Source: Phascolarctobacterium_A sp902463975
GTDB taxonomy: Bacteria > Bacillota > Negativicutes > Acidaminococcales > Acidaminococcaceae
Direction of reading: 5' to 3'
Assembly: GCF_902463975.1 (NCBI RefSeq)
Contig: NZ_CABQHJ010000001.1
Location: 109,406 to 173,405, forward strand
DNA: 64,000 nucleotides
This document shows, piece by piece, positions 27,513-35,290 of this stretch. The notes beneath the pieces are model-generated. The model saw only the letters and a list, made by a program, of their open reading frames with translations. It was not told where the DNA came from and did no database searches. The position numbers and the translations under genes are program-made. The first letter of the stretch is position 1. Every line of letters starts with the position of its first letter.

Positions 27513-28979
27513 TTATTTTGTTTCGTAAATAGGGTCATTAGTCAGTTCAACGCCCAGCTTTTTGAATACCTTGAAATCGCCCTCTGTCAGCATAACGGTA
27601 GAATGTGCCTGACAGCCCTTCAGCTCCGGCAGCTTTTCCAGCGCCAGCTTAGCCAGACTGTCCGTTGCAGCACACATAGAAAGCGCTATCAGCACCTCAT
27701 CCATATGCAGACGCGGATTGCTGCTGCCAAGGTAGCGCGTCTTCAGATTCTGAATCGGGTTGATATAGGTCGGTGAAATAAGGTGCATTTCATCCGCAAT
27801 ACCACCCAATTCCTTAATAGCGTTCAACAATACGGCACTGGCAGGTCCCAGCAAATCCGTAGTTTTGCCGGTAACGATTCTGCCATCGGCAAGCTCCAGC
27901 GCAATAACAGCGCACTTGCGTTCTTCCGCAACCTCTTTGGCAACGGTCACCACGCGGCGGTCATTAACGCTGACCTTAGCCTGCTTCATCAGCAGCTCCA
28001 GCGTATAAACCTCCTGCTTGCTAGCCTCATCCAATGCCAAACGGTTCAGGGACTGATAATAGCGGCGGATAATTTCCTGACGGGAAGCCTCACAGCAGAC
28101 CTCATCATCACAGATGCAGTTGCCTGCCATATTAACACCCATATCAGTAGGCGATTTGTACGGGCAATAGCCGTAAATACCTTCAAAGATTGCTGCAAGT
28201 ACGGGATAAATTTCAACGTCACGGTTATAATTTACCGTGGTTACGCCATAAGCCTCCAAATGGAAGGGGTCAATCATATTAACATCCTGCAGATCCGCCG
28301 TAGCAGCCTCATAAGCCATGTTTACAGGATGCTTCAAAGGCAGATTCCAGATGGGGAAGGTTTCGAATTTAGCATAACCGGCCTTAATGCCGCGTTTGTT
28401 TTCATGATACAGCTGTGACAGACAGGTAGCCATCTTGCCGCTGCCGGGACCGGGAGCAGTTACAACTACCAGCGGACGTGTAGTTTCTACATAATCGTTC
28501 TGGCCATAGCCTTCATCGCTGACAATATGCTCCACATTATGCGGATAGCCTTCAATCGGATAATGGTAATAAACCTTGATATCCAGAGCTTCCAGCTTAT
28601 TCTTGAAGTTTTCGATGGATTTCTGCCCCTTATATTGCGTAATAACAACGCTGCTGACATAAAGTCCTTTAGAGCGGTAAACCTTTACCAGACGCAGTAC
28701 GTCCAGATCGTAGGTCAGACCTAAATCGTGACGCACCTTGTTATTTTCGATATCATCGGCATTGATGGAAATAATCATCTCTGCCTGATCCGCCAGCTGC
28801 AGAAGCATCTGCAGCTTACTGTCCGGAGCAAAGCCCGGCAGTACGCGGGAAGCATGGTAATCATCGAACAGCTTGCCGCCGAATTCCAGATAAAGCTTAT
28901 CGCCGAATTTACTGATGCGCTCTCTGATATGCTCAGATTGCATGGTCAAATATTTTTGATTATCAAAGCCTATTTTCAT
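27513..28979 (-). CDS. DUF1846 family protein
   Basis: This 488-residue protein matches the DUF1846 family, found in Firmicutes and actinobacteria and with P-loop-like structural features, but of unknown activity. Recognisable segments are KIGFDNQKYLTMQSEHIRERI at the N-terminus, VVTAPGPGSGKMATCLSQLYHE near 157 (a glycine-rich, kinase-like loop) and NMAGNCICDDEVCCEASRQEI. The ATG begins one base after the stop of the DUF1934 gene, suggesting coupling. GPGSGKMA suggests nucleotide binding; the reaction is not known. Confidence 0.8.
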   Translation of the reverse strand: MKIGFDNQKYLTMQSEHIRERISKFGDKLYLEFGGKLFDDYHASRVLPGFAPDSKLQMLLQLADQAEMIISINADDIENNKVRHDLGLTYDLDVLRLVKVYRSKGLYVSSVVITQYKGQKSIENFKNKLEALDIKVYYHYPIEGYPHNVEHIVSDEGYGQNDYVETTRPLVVVTAPGPGSGKMATCLSQLYHENKRGIKAGYAKFETFPIWNLPLKHPVNMAYEAATADLQDVNMIDPFHLEAYGVTTVNYNRDVEIYPVLAAIFEGIYGYCPYKSPTDMGVNMAGNCICDDEVCCEASRQEIIRRYYQSLNRLALDEASKQEVYTLELLMKQAKVSVNDRRVVTVAKEVAEERKCAVIALELADGRIVTGKTTDLLGPASAVLLNAIKELGGIADEMHLISPTYINPIQNLKTRYLGSSNPRLHMDEVLIALSMCAATDSLAKLALEKLPELKGCQAHSTVMLTEGDFKVFKKLGVELTNDPIYETK

Positions 28980-28980
28980 A

Positions 28981-29400
28981 TTAAATTTCCTCAACCTCAA
29001 TTAAAATCTTCATCTCGCCATAAGGCTTATCATCATGATACAAGGTATATTCCATTTCCAGCTGCCACATACCGTTACGGAAATGGGTATATACATAACT
29101 GGTTTCCGTCGTCAGAGGAATTTTCATATAAGGTGTCTGATAAAGGCTTTTATCTACATATCCACGGCGGAATTCCTGTCTGTGATCTACGCTGCCGCTA
29201 CGCATGACTATAACGTGCTCATCGTCCCATTTCAGCGTTGTCTTGGTGTTATCAAGACCAGATTGTTCATCTTCCTGGTAGATTACGTAGTATTTGCCGC
29301 CTTTTTCCGTCATCATACCCGTATACTTTTGTTCAGAAGCCTGAGCCTCACTACCCTCATCCTTCGTTGTACTCAAAATACGAATTTTTACCGGCTGCAT
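28981..29400 (-). CDS. DUF1934 (YwiB-like) beta-barrel protein
   Basis: This 139-residue protein fits the lipocalin-like DUF1934 family, of unknown function. In B. subtilis the relative ywiB lies beside argS, as here with one gene between. The first residues MQPVKIRILSTT and the motif MRSGSVDHRQEFRRGY are characteristic. I use the ATG at 29400, which has GGAGG eight bases upstream; two upstream in-frame starts lack this. It appears to be the first gene of the DUF1934-DUF1846-argS operon. Confidence 0.78.
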   Translation of the reverse strand: MQPVKIRILSTTKDEGSEAQASEQKYTGMMTEKGGKYYVIYQEDEQSGLDNTKTTLKWDDEHVIVMRSGSVDHRQEFRRGYVDKSLYQTPYMKIPLTTETSYVYTHFRNGMWQLEMEYTLYHDDKPYGEMKILIEVEEI

Positions 29401-29542
29401 AGTACGTGCCTCCATAAACAAGATAGAGCCTGCACCGTTTCGCCACACCATTATGATCGAAAGGTCGCAAGCCCTACAAGATTTTTGTCAATCTAATGCC
29501 ATTAAACTTTTCTGCACTAAAAGACCTCTTATATTCTTCAAT

Positions 29543-29571
29543 ATTATATAACAGCTATAAAGCACAGTCAA
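29543..29571 (-). promoter_or_regulatory. Promoter for DUF1934-DUF1846-argS operon
   Basis: On the minus strand TTGACT, a 17-base spacer and a perfect TATAAT lie upstream of a leader of about 135 bases. No T-box signature for arginine was seen in that leader. Confidence 0.65.
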
Positions 29572-29626
29572 GAAATAGCATAAGGAAGTGCGCCATTTCC
29601 CCTAGCAACAGATCTAAAAATTCAAC

Positions 29627-29667
29627 CAAAAACGACAGAGTATACTGCCATAGTATAGCTCTGTCGT
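29627..29667 (-). terminator. Terminator after secreted DUF3887-like gene
   Basis: ACGACAGAG and CTGTCGT, with further pairing TATACT/AGTATA inside, form a long stem on the minus strand, followed by TTTTTGG. Confidence 0.8.
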
Positions 29668-29685
29668 CAGTTTTTATCTGAAATT

Positions 29686-30114
29686 TTATTTTTTAGCTTC
29701 TTCCTTAGCTGCTTCTTTTTGTTGCGGGAGCATTACACTGAAATCATGCAACAAAGGTTTCTCGCCGTTCAGCTTAAAGAGATATACAAAGCGGGCAGCA
29801 GGTTTTTTCTCTGCAACAACCTGATACAGCAGCACGTCTGCACCATTGTGTTTTTCAACAACAAGCAGTTGATTGGTAGTCAGCTTACCAAAATCCTTAG
29901 CCAGCTGTGCCTGCAGGTTAGTATAAGCCTTTTCATCCCAGTTCTTTTGCATATCCTCTGTCATCATAGAGGTAATGGCCTTATAATTGCCGCCACTGAT
30001 AAACTTAGCTGCAATTGCTTCCTCGGAGTCCAGCACCTTGCCGTTGGATGCGCTGCAAACTGCGCTGACAGCCAGCATCATAACCATTGTAACCAGCATT
30101 AATATTTTTTTCAT
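29686..30114 (-). CDS. Secreted protein of unknown function, DUF3887-like
   Basis: This 142-residue protein has a clear signal peptide (MKKILMLVTMVMMLAVSAVCSA) and a mature domain similar in pattern to the DUF3887 fold: a short helix pair, KAITSMMTEDMQKNW, then strands ending LHDFSVMLP. A Cys within the signal region does not form a proper lipobox, so it is probably soluble or loosely anchored. The tail is Lys/Glu-rich. Function is not known. The gene stands alone with its own terminator. Confidence 0.6.
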   Translation of the reverse strand: MKKILMLVTMVMMLAVSAVCSASNGKVLDSEEAIAAKFISGGNYKAITSMMTEDMQKNWDEKAYTNLQAQLAKDFGKLTTNQLLVVEKHNGADVLLYQVVAEKKPAARFVYLFKLNGEKPLLHDFSVMLPQQKEAAKEEAKK

Positions 30115-30235
30115 GGAAATCTCTCCTCCCATATGCTTAATATGTGTTTAATTATAGTCTTTCGCGCCTGCAAGTGCAAGCACTGCCATAAAAACTTTAC
30201 AATCTTATTTACATTGCTTAACGAAGCCAAAGCAA

Positions 30236-31516
30236 TTACAGATTTTTATTCTTCCACTCCGTCAGCTGACTGCTGAAGGCTTCCCACTGCTGCGGCAACG
30301 CTTCCAGCGCTGCATCGGCCTTGGCCTGCTCCCAACCGCTGAACAAGGCTGCCTCATAACGCAGCTCCTTAATCTTGGGATTTGCCGCCACCAGCTTCTC
30401 TACCATCATGGTGTTGATATAATCATCGTGCAACAGGCCCAGCATATCCTGCAGATACTTCAGACTGCGCAAAAGGCGTGCTTCCGGAGCCAGCTCCGGC
30501 ACGCTCTGCAGTGCATAACGGAAGCGCTTGAGCTTGATGCGGATGCGATGCAGCTGCTCCATATTATGCAGGTCAGGATATTTTTCCGGTAACTCCAATA
30601 GCTTATTATACCAATTACCAAAACGACGCGACAAAAACTCTGCCAATGTCAGCTCCTTTTCCGGCGCAGGCACACTGTACAGCCACAAAAGCAATTGAGC
30701 CAGCTCCAGAGTCAGACGATTCAGCCGCAGTCCGCGCAGCGCCTTAGCTGCGGCTGCACCGCGCAGCTGTGTCAAAAGCTCCGTAAGCTGCGGCAGCGCA
30801 GCTTCCGCCTGCTCATGGCTGCGCTGCAGACGTGAACAGATTTGCAGTGCTACATCGTACTCCCGCACATCACCTAAAAGATTGGTGCGTGCCTTCAGCA
30901 CGCCCTGCCAGTGCAAAGCATCCTGCTCAGGCAAGAGCGGCTTGCACAGCGTCAGCAGTGAGCGCAAGCGCCTGAGCTTGACGCGCAGCTGACGCATCAG
31001 GCTGCGTTCCGGGCCGCGGTTCAAAACCTCCTGCCACAGCTTGCTTACATAATAAACCTGCCACGGAAGATGGCAATACAAAAGACTCATAGCACTGTCC
31101 GCATCGTAGGCGGCCAGCTGCTTTTGGTCGAAGCAGCCGCGCAGCTGGTCAAGACGCTGTGAAAAATCCGCCTCCTCCAGCACAAATTTTGTTTTGGAGG
31201 CCAGCAGCTTCTGCAGCAGACTGTCAACAGCCTCTGCAGCTTCCGCATTCCGATATTCGAATTCAATAATTATATCCGCTATCGCCAGCAGTTTGTCGCT
31301 AACCAGCAGTGTACCCCAGGCACAATACAAGCGTACGCCGTCCATATTTTCCGGTGTAAAGCGCGTCAGGCGATATTTGTACATATCATTATCATTAAAA
31401 TATTTTTCTTTGATTTTTACCTTGACGGTACTGCCAGGCAGCAGCCTTTTCGCAAGATTAAGCAGCTGCGCCTGGTTTTTTACTTCCAGCCCATGCAGAC
31501 ACAGCTTTTGTTTCAT
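30236..31516 (-). CDS. CHAD-domain protein
   Basis: This 426-residue helical protein carries a CHAD domain from about residue 115. Two conserved positively charged helices are visible, MRQLRVKLRRLRSLLTLCK near 173 and HRIRIKLKRFRYALQ near 345. CHAD domains bind inorganic polyphosphate through such histidines and basic residues. The first 100 residues resemble a degenerate CYTH partner without its ExExK motif. GGGAGG lies eight bases before the chosen ATG. It follows the VOC gene by 37 bases and may be cotranscribed with it. Confidence 0.82.
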   Translation of the reverse strand: MKQKLCLHGLEVKNQAQLLNLAKRLLPGSTVKVKIKEKYFNDNDMYKYRLTRFTPENMDGVRLYCAWGTLLVSDKLLAIADIIIEFEYRNAEAAEAVDSLLQKLLASKTKFVLEEADFSQRLDQLRGCFDQKQLAAYDADSAMSLLYCHLPWQVYYVSKLWQEVLNRGPERSLMRQLRVKLRRLRSLLTLCKPLLPEQDALHWQGVLKARTNLLGDVREYDVALQICSRLQRSHEQAEAALPQLTELLTQLRGAAAAKALRGLRLNRLTLELAQLLLWLYSVPAPEKELTLAEFLSRRFGNWYNKLLELPEKYPDLHNMEQLHRIRIKLKRFRYALQSVPELAPEARLLRSLKYLQDMLGLLHDDYINTMMVEKLVAANPKIKELRYEAALFSGWEQAKADAALEALPQQWEAFSSQLTEWKNKNL

Positions 31517-31553
31517 GTCATCTACCTCCCGGACCTTGACGCTTTTTATGCGC

Positions 31554-31925
31554 TTATTTGTTCTTCGGTACAATTTCCAGCCAATAATTATCAGGGTCGG
31601 TAATAAAGTAAATTCCCATAGCAGGATTTTCATAGCAAATGCAGCCCATTTCCTTATGCTTAGCATGCGCTGCTTCGTAATCATCTACCAAAAATGCCAG
31701 ATGGAATTCATTTTCGCCCAAATTATAAGCTTCCTTGCGGTCACGCAGCCAGGTAAGCTCCAACAGATGCGGAGTTTTTCCGTCCGTCAGATACACCAGC
31801 ATAAAGCTGCCGTCCGCAGCCTCCTTGCGGTGGTCTTCCTTCAGCCCCAAAGCCTCTTCGTAAAACTTCAGGCTTTTTTCCAAATCCAATACGTTAAAGT
31901 TATTATGTGCAAAAGTAAATTCCAT
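31554..31925 (-). CDS. Glyoxalase/VOC-family protein
   Basis: This 123-residue protein has the VOC fold. It begins MEFTFAHNNFNVLDLEKSLKFYEEALGL and ends with ICYENPAMGIYFITDPDNYWLEIVPKN, the pattern of lactoylglutathione-lyase-like proteins: metal ligands His7, Glu in LLELTW, His in FHLAF and Glu in WLEIV. Substrate is uncertain. The ATG at 31925 has GAGAGG at good spacing; a GTG three codons upstream is less likely. DUF456 and CHAD genes flank it on the same strand. Confidence 0.85.
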   Translation of the reverse strand: MEFTFAHNNFNVLDLEKSLKFYEEALGLKEDHRKEAADGSFMLVYLTDGKTPHLLELTWLRDRKEAYNLGENEFHLAFLVDDYEAAHAKHKEMGCICYENPAMGIYFITDPDNYWLEIVPKNK

Positions 31926-31953
31926 ATTGTACACCTCTCATTAAATTATATAT

Positions 31954-32463
31954 TTAAAAAAACACTACCTGCTTCAAAAGCAGTGCAGCTAAAGCAATAC
32001 CTGCTGCCAGTTTTCCCATAATCGCTAAAAAGCGCATCTTTGCTGCCGTCCAGGCCAAATGCATAGCATCAGCCGAAATACCTGTACGCGCCAGCTCATA
32101 GGCAAACGCAGCCGCAAAGGCACCTGCCATACCGCCGAGCAACGAGCCTAATATCGGAAAAATCAATGTACCGAGCAGAGTGCCGGCAAAGCTTCCCAAG
32201 GCAATGAAAATAACCGCGAACCAAGACACTTTACTGCGTTTGATGCCGAAAAGGCCGACGCAGAACTCCCAAAATTCGCCCAAAGCATAAATAAGCACCA
32301 TAGCTGAAAGCAGCCTGCCGTTAAAGTACAACACCTCATCAAAAAAAGCAAACATCAACGATGTCAGTAAAAGCAAAGTATTCCCCGGGAGGTCGAATAT
32401 TGTCAGTATCGGTCCCGATATAGCTATGAAGATTGCAAATATACGCTCAACCAGCAGTTCCAT
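31954..32463 (-). CDS. DUF456 membrane protein
   Basis: This 169-residue protein has about four hydrophobic helices and a glycine-rich central block (FGIKRSKVSWFAVIFIALGSFAGTLLGTLIFPILGSLLGG) diagnostic of DUF456. Function is unknown. It begins the likely DUF456-VOC-CHAD run; GGAGG precedes the ATG. Confidence 0.78.
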   Translation of the reverse strand: MELLVERIFAIFIAISGPILTIFDLPGNTLLLLTSLMFAFFDEVLYFNGRLLSAMVLIYALGEFWEFCVGLFGIKRSKVSWFAVIFIALGSFAGTLLGTLIFPILGSLLGGMAGAFAAAFAYELARTGISADAMHLAWTAAKMRFLAIMGKLAAGIALAALLLKQVVFF

Positions 32464-32493
32464 AACATGCCTCCGTCTATTTATATTGTGTTA

Positions 32494-32502
32494 ATTATAC
32501 CA
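32494..32502 (-). promoter_or_regulatory. Extended -10 promoter for DUF456 gene
   Basis: TGGTATAAT on the minus strand is an extended -10 element about 30 bases before the ATG; the -35 is weak. Confidence 0.45.
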
Positions 32503-32562
32503 CATCCATAAACATACAAGTTTACTAAAGTGTCACGAGAATTAGAAATAAATGTAAAATCG

Positions 32563-32591
32563 TTGTGCAGCAACACAGAAAATGCTAAAAT
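32563..32591 (+). promoter_or_regulatory. Promoter for the MscS-type channel gene
   Basis: TTGTGC, a 17-base spacer and TAAAAT lie about 40 bases before the GTG start. Confidence 0.55.
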
Positions 32592-32630
32592 TAGTTAAGC
32601 TGAAAAATTCTTAACCAAGGAGGTTCCCTC

Positions 32631-33761
32631 GTGAACGATATATTGCTTACTCTTAAACCCTGGTACCCTTCCATAAGTGCCTTTCTTTTCTTTACCGTTG
32701 TCCGCTACATTTATAAAAACTTTTTCATCCGCCTTTTACGCCGTCTGAACAACAAGGTTTCCTTCAGCTACGGCGAGGATTTTCTTAACGCCTTCGAAAC
32801 ACCTATCAATATTGCGCTCTTTATTATTGCGTTCTATGCGGCAATCAACCTGTCGCCGTTGGCATCAATACATGATGTAAGCTTTACCGACCGCATTCTG
32901 CGCACAATTATTGTCACCAACTTTTTCTGGGGTCTTTATAACCTGATTGATACAACACACGGCGTTTTCTTTGATTTGCTAGAAAGATTCGGCATCCAGA
33001 CCGATGAAGCCATCGCCAACATTCTCGCGACTGTTTTCCGTATGATTATCATCATGCTGGGCTTTGTAACCGTAGCCCGCGAGTGGAATTATGATATCAG
33101 TGCCTTCATTGCTTCCCTCAGTATCGGCTCTTTGGCTGTTGCATTTGCAGCCAAGGATGCGTTGGCCAACGTTTTCGGCAGTATGATTATTCTGCTCGAC
33201 AAGCCCTTTAAAATCGGCGACTGGATTAAAGCCAACGGCATCGAAGGCATCGTTGAAAGCGTTTCCTTCCGCAGCACCTGTATCCGCACCTTTCCGCAGG
33301 AGCTTGTTTATATTCCAAACTCCCTCCTCAGCAACACGCCTATTACCAACTATACGCTGCGCGAACGTCGCCGCATCGACTTTACGCTTGGCCTGACCTA
33401 CGGTACAACGGCTGCCCAAATCGAGGAATTTATCTTCAAGCTGAAAAATTATCTGGAGGATCTCACGCTTATTGATGAAAATGATGTACGCGTTCATTTC
33501 CTCACCTATAACAGCAGCAGCCTTGATATCCGTGTTGTCTGCTACGCCAAAACAGGCAAGCACCTCGAATACCTCAACATTATGCAAGAAATCAACCTGC
33601 ATACATTGGAGCTTCTTGAAGAAGTCGGCGTAAGCTGCGCCTTCCCCAGCACTAGTCTTTATTTTGAAACTCCGCTGCAGGAAAATGTTACCGAACAGCC
33701 TGCCAAAGCACACGCCGAAGCTGATAAGCCAAAAGATAACAGCACCTCTGCCCGCTGCTAA
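32631..33761 (+). CDS. Mechanosensitive channel of the MscS family
   Basis: This 376-residue protein has about four N-terminal helices. The pore helix AFIASLSIGSLAVAFAAKDALANVFG near 163-188 is the glycine/alanine-rich TM3 of MscS, followed by the beta domain (DKPFKIGDWI) and a C-terminal alpha/beta region. These channels open under membrane tension and release osmolytes. The start codon is GTG, with AAGGAGG at seven bases. The C-terminal 25 residues are charged and low-complexity. Confidence 0.9.
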   Translation: MNDILLTLKPWYPSISAFLFFTVVRYIYKNFFIRLLRRLNNKVSFSYGEDFLNAFETPINIALFIIAFYAAINLSPLASIHDVSFTDRILRTIIVTNFFWGLYNLIDTTHGVFFDLLERFGIQTDEAIANILATVFRMIIIMLGFVTVAREWNYDISAFIASLSIGSLAVAFAAKDALANVFGSMIILLDKPFKIGDWIKANGIEGIVESVSFRSTCIRTFPQELVYIPNSLLSNTPITNYTLRERRRIDFTLGLTYGTTAAQIEEFIFKLKNYLEDLTLIDENDVRVHFLTYNSSSLDIRVVCYAKTGKHLEYLNIMQEINLHTLELLEEVGVSCAFPSTSLYFETPLQENVTEQPAKAHAEADKPKDNSTSARC

Positions 33762-33860
33762 TTCACTATTATTTTGCAGAAAAATTTTGCAAACTGAGTT
33801 ATAATAAAATAAAGAATAATTTTCCATTTTATCTCAGTTTATATTTACAGGAGGCTGCCT

Positions 33861-34754
33861 ATGACTAACAACATTAAGCAAGCGATTATTATCGGCGGCG
33901 GTCCCGCCGGAGTAAGTGCTGCTCTTTATCTGGCGCGCGCCGGTCAAAAGGTATGCATCATTGAAAACGGACCCGGCGCACTGGCCAAAGCACATAAAAT
34001 TGACAACTACTACGGCATTGCCGCTTCCGGAGCCAAGCTCTATGCAGCAGGACTGGAGCAGGCACGCTCGCTGGGCGTAGAAATTTTGCAGGATGAGGTT
34101 CTCGGCGTTGAATACACCGACTGCTTCACGCTCAGTTTGAAAAACACAGACGAGCAGCTGCAGACAGAAGCACTTATTCTGGCTACCGGCAGCAAGAATA
34201 TTACGCTCAACCTTCCCGGTCTTATCGAGCTGGAGGGCAAGGGCATAAGCTACTGCGCCGTCTGCGATGGCTTCTTCTTCCGTAAGAAAAATGTTGCAGT
34301 CTTAGGCAACGGCGCCTATGCTCTGCACGAAGCTGCCTATCTTAAGCAGCTGGCAGGTAGCGTCACCATCCTGACCAACGGTCAAAGCGGTGACGCAGCC
34401 AAGTCTGCAGGCTTTGAGGTAAACACCTCTGTGCTGCAAGCAATTGAAGGCAACGGCAAGCTCAGCAGCATCCGCTTTACCGACGGCAGCACGCTGGCCG
34501 TCGACGGCTTATTTATCGCTCTTGGCACAGCAGACAGCACCGATATGGCGCGCAAGCTCGGCGCAGAGCTGAACGGACGCTTCATCCGTATCGACGGCGA
34601 CGGAGCGACTAACATCCCCGGACTTTTCGCTGCCGGCGACTGCACGGGAGGCTTGATGCAGGTGGCTAAGGCAGTACACGAGGGCGCACGTGCCGGCCTG
34701 ACAGCGTTAAAGTTTTTGCGCCAACATAAGACAGACGAAAACAGCAATAAATAA
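33861..34754 (+). CDS. Thioredoxin reductase-like flavoprotein lacking NADPH motifs
   Basis: This 297-residue protein has the TrxR fold. The N-terminal FAD site is IIIGGGPAGVSAALYLARAG, the redox-active disulfide is CAVC near residues 132-135, and the FAD end motif is GLFAAGDCTGG near 256. The second nucleotide domain is altered: canonical GGGDSA is GNGAYA, and the HRRxxxR that grips the NADPH phosphate is absent. This pattern is known for ferredoxin-dependent flavin thioredoxin reductases of clostridia. trxA follows at 37 bases and the ferredoxin-reducing PFOR gene is nearby. The electron donor is inferred, not shown. Confidence 0.85.
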   Translation: MTNNIKQAIIIGGGPAGVSAALYLARAGQKVCIIENGPGALAKAHKIDNYYGIAASGAKLYAAGLEQARSLGVEILQDEVLGVEYTDCFTLSLKNTDEQLQTEALILATGSKNITLNLPGLIELEGKGISYCAVCDGFFFRKKNVAVLGNGAYALHEAAYLKQLAGSVTILTNGQSGDAAKSAGFEVNTSVLQAIEGNGKLSSIRFTDGSTLAVDGLFIALGTADSTDMARKLGAELNGRFIRIDGDGATNIPGLFAAGDCTGGLMQVAKAVHEGARAGLTALKFLRQHKTDENSNK

Positions 34755-34791
34755 CCAAAATTTTTACAAAAACACTGAAGGAGTGATAATT

Positions 34792-35097
34792 ATGGCATTA
34801 GAAATTACTACAGCAAACTTTGAGCAGGAGGTTACCAATTCTACCCAAACAGTTCTCGTTGATTTTTGGGCATCCTGGTGCGGCCCCTGCCGTATGCAAG
34901 CTCCGATTCTGGAAGCCTTTGCTCAGGAGCACAGCGATATCAAGATTACCAAATGCAACGTTGATGATAATCCTGAGCTGGCAGAAAAATTTGCTATCAT
35001 GAGCATCCCCAGCCTGTTGGTTTTCAAAAGCGGCAAGCTGGTAAAATCCGCAGTCGGCCTGCACGATAAGGAAGCGTTGGCAGCACTGGTAAAATAA
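34792..35097 (+). CDS. trxA: Thioredoxin
   Basis: This 101-residue thioredoxin has the active site WCGPC near residues 28-32 in VDFWASWCGPCRMQAP, and the cis-Pro loop SIPSLLVFKSG. It reduces protein disulfides and is regenerated by the upstream reductase-like protein. AAGGAG stands eight bases before the ATG; an earlier in-frame GTG is not needed. Confidence 0.95.
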   Translation: MALEITTANFEQEVTNSTQTVLVDFWASWCGPCRMQAPILEAFAQEHSDIKITKCNVDDNPELAEKFAIMSIPSLLVFKSGKLVKSAVGLHDKEALAALVK

Positions 35098-35119
35098 GCC
35101 GCTGCTTAATTTCTTGACG

Positions 35120-35170
35120 AAAAAATCCCGGTTATGGTTTTTGAAGGAACCATGCCGGGATTTTCTTTGT
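35120..35170. terminator. Bidirectional terminator after trxA
   Basis: ATCCCGG(T)TATGGTT pairs with AACCATGCCGGGAT; AAAAA lies before and TTTTCTTT after, so it can work on both strands. Confidence 0.85.
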
Positions 35171-35184
35171 TTTGAAGCATAAAA

Positions 35185-35243
35185 AGAACTCCCTACGAAG
35201 CACTGCATGAGCAGAGCACGTAGAGAGTTCTTTATTTTTTTTT
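35185..35243 (+). terminator. Second terminator after trxA
   Basis: AGAACTC..CTACG pairs with CGTAG.GAGTTCT around a 21-base loop, followed by a long T-run at 35231-35243. This gives two tandem terminators before the convergent PFOR gene. Confidence 0.75.
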
Positions 35244-35290
35244 GCTGTGCCGCTTACGCAGCACGGCTTATTTTTTATTAAGCAAGAATT

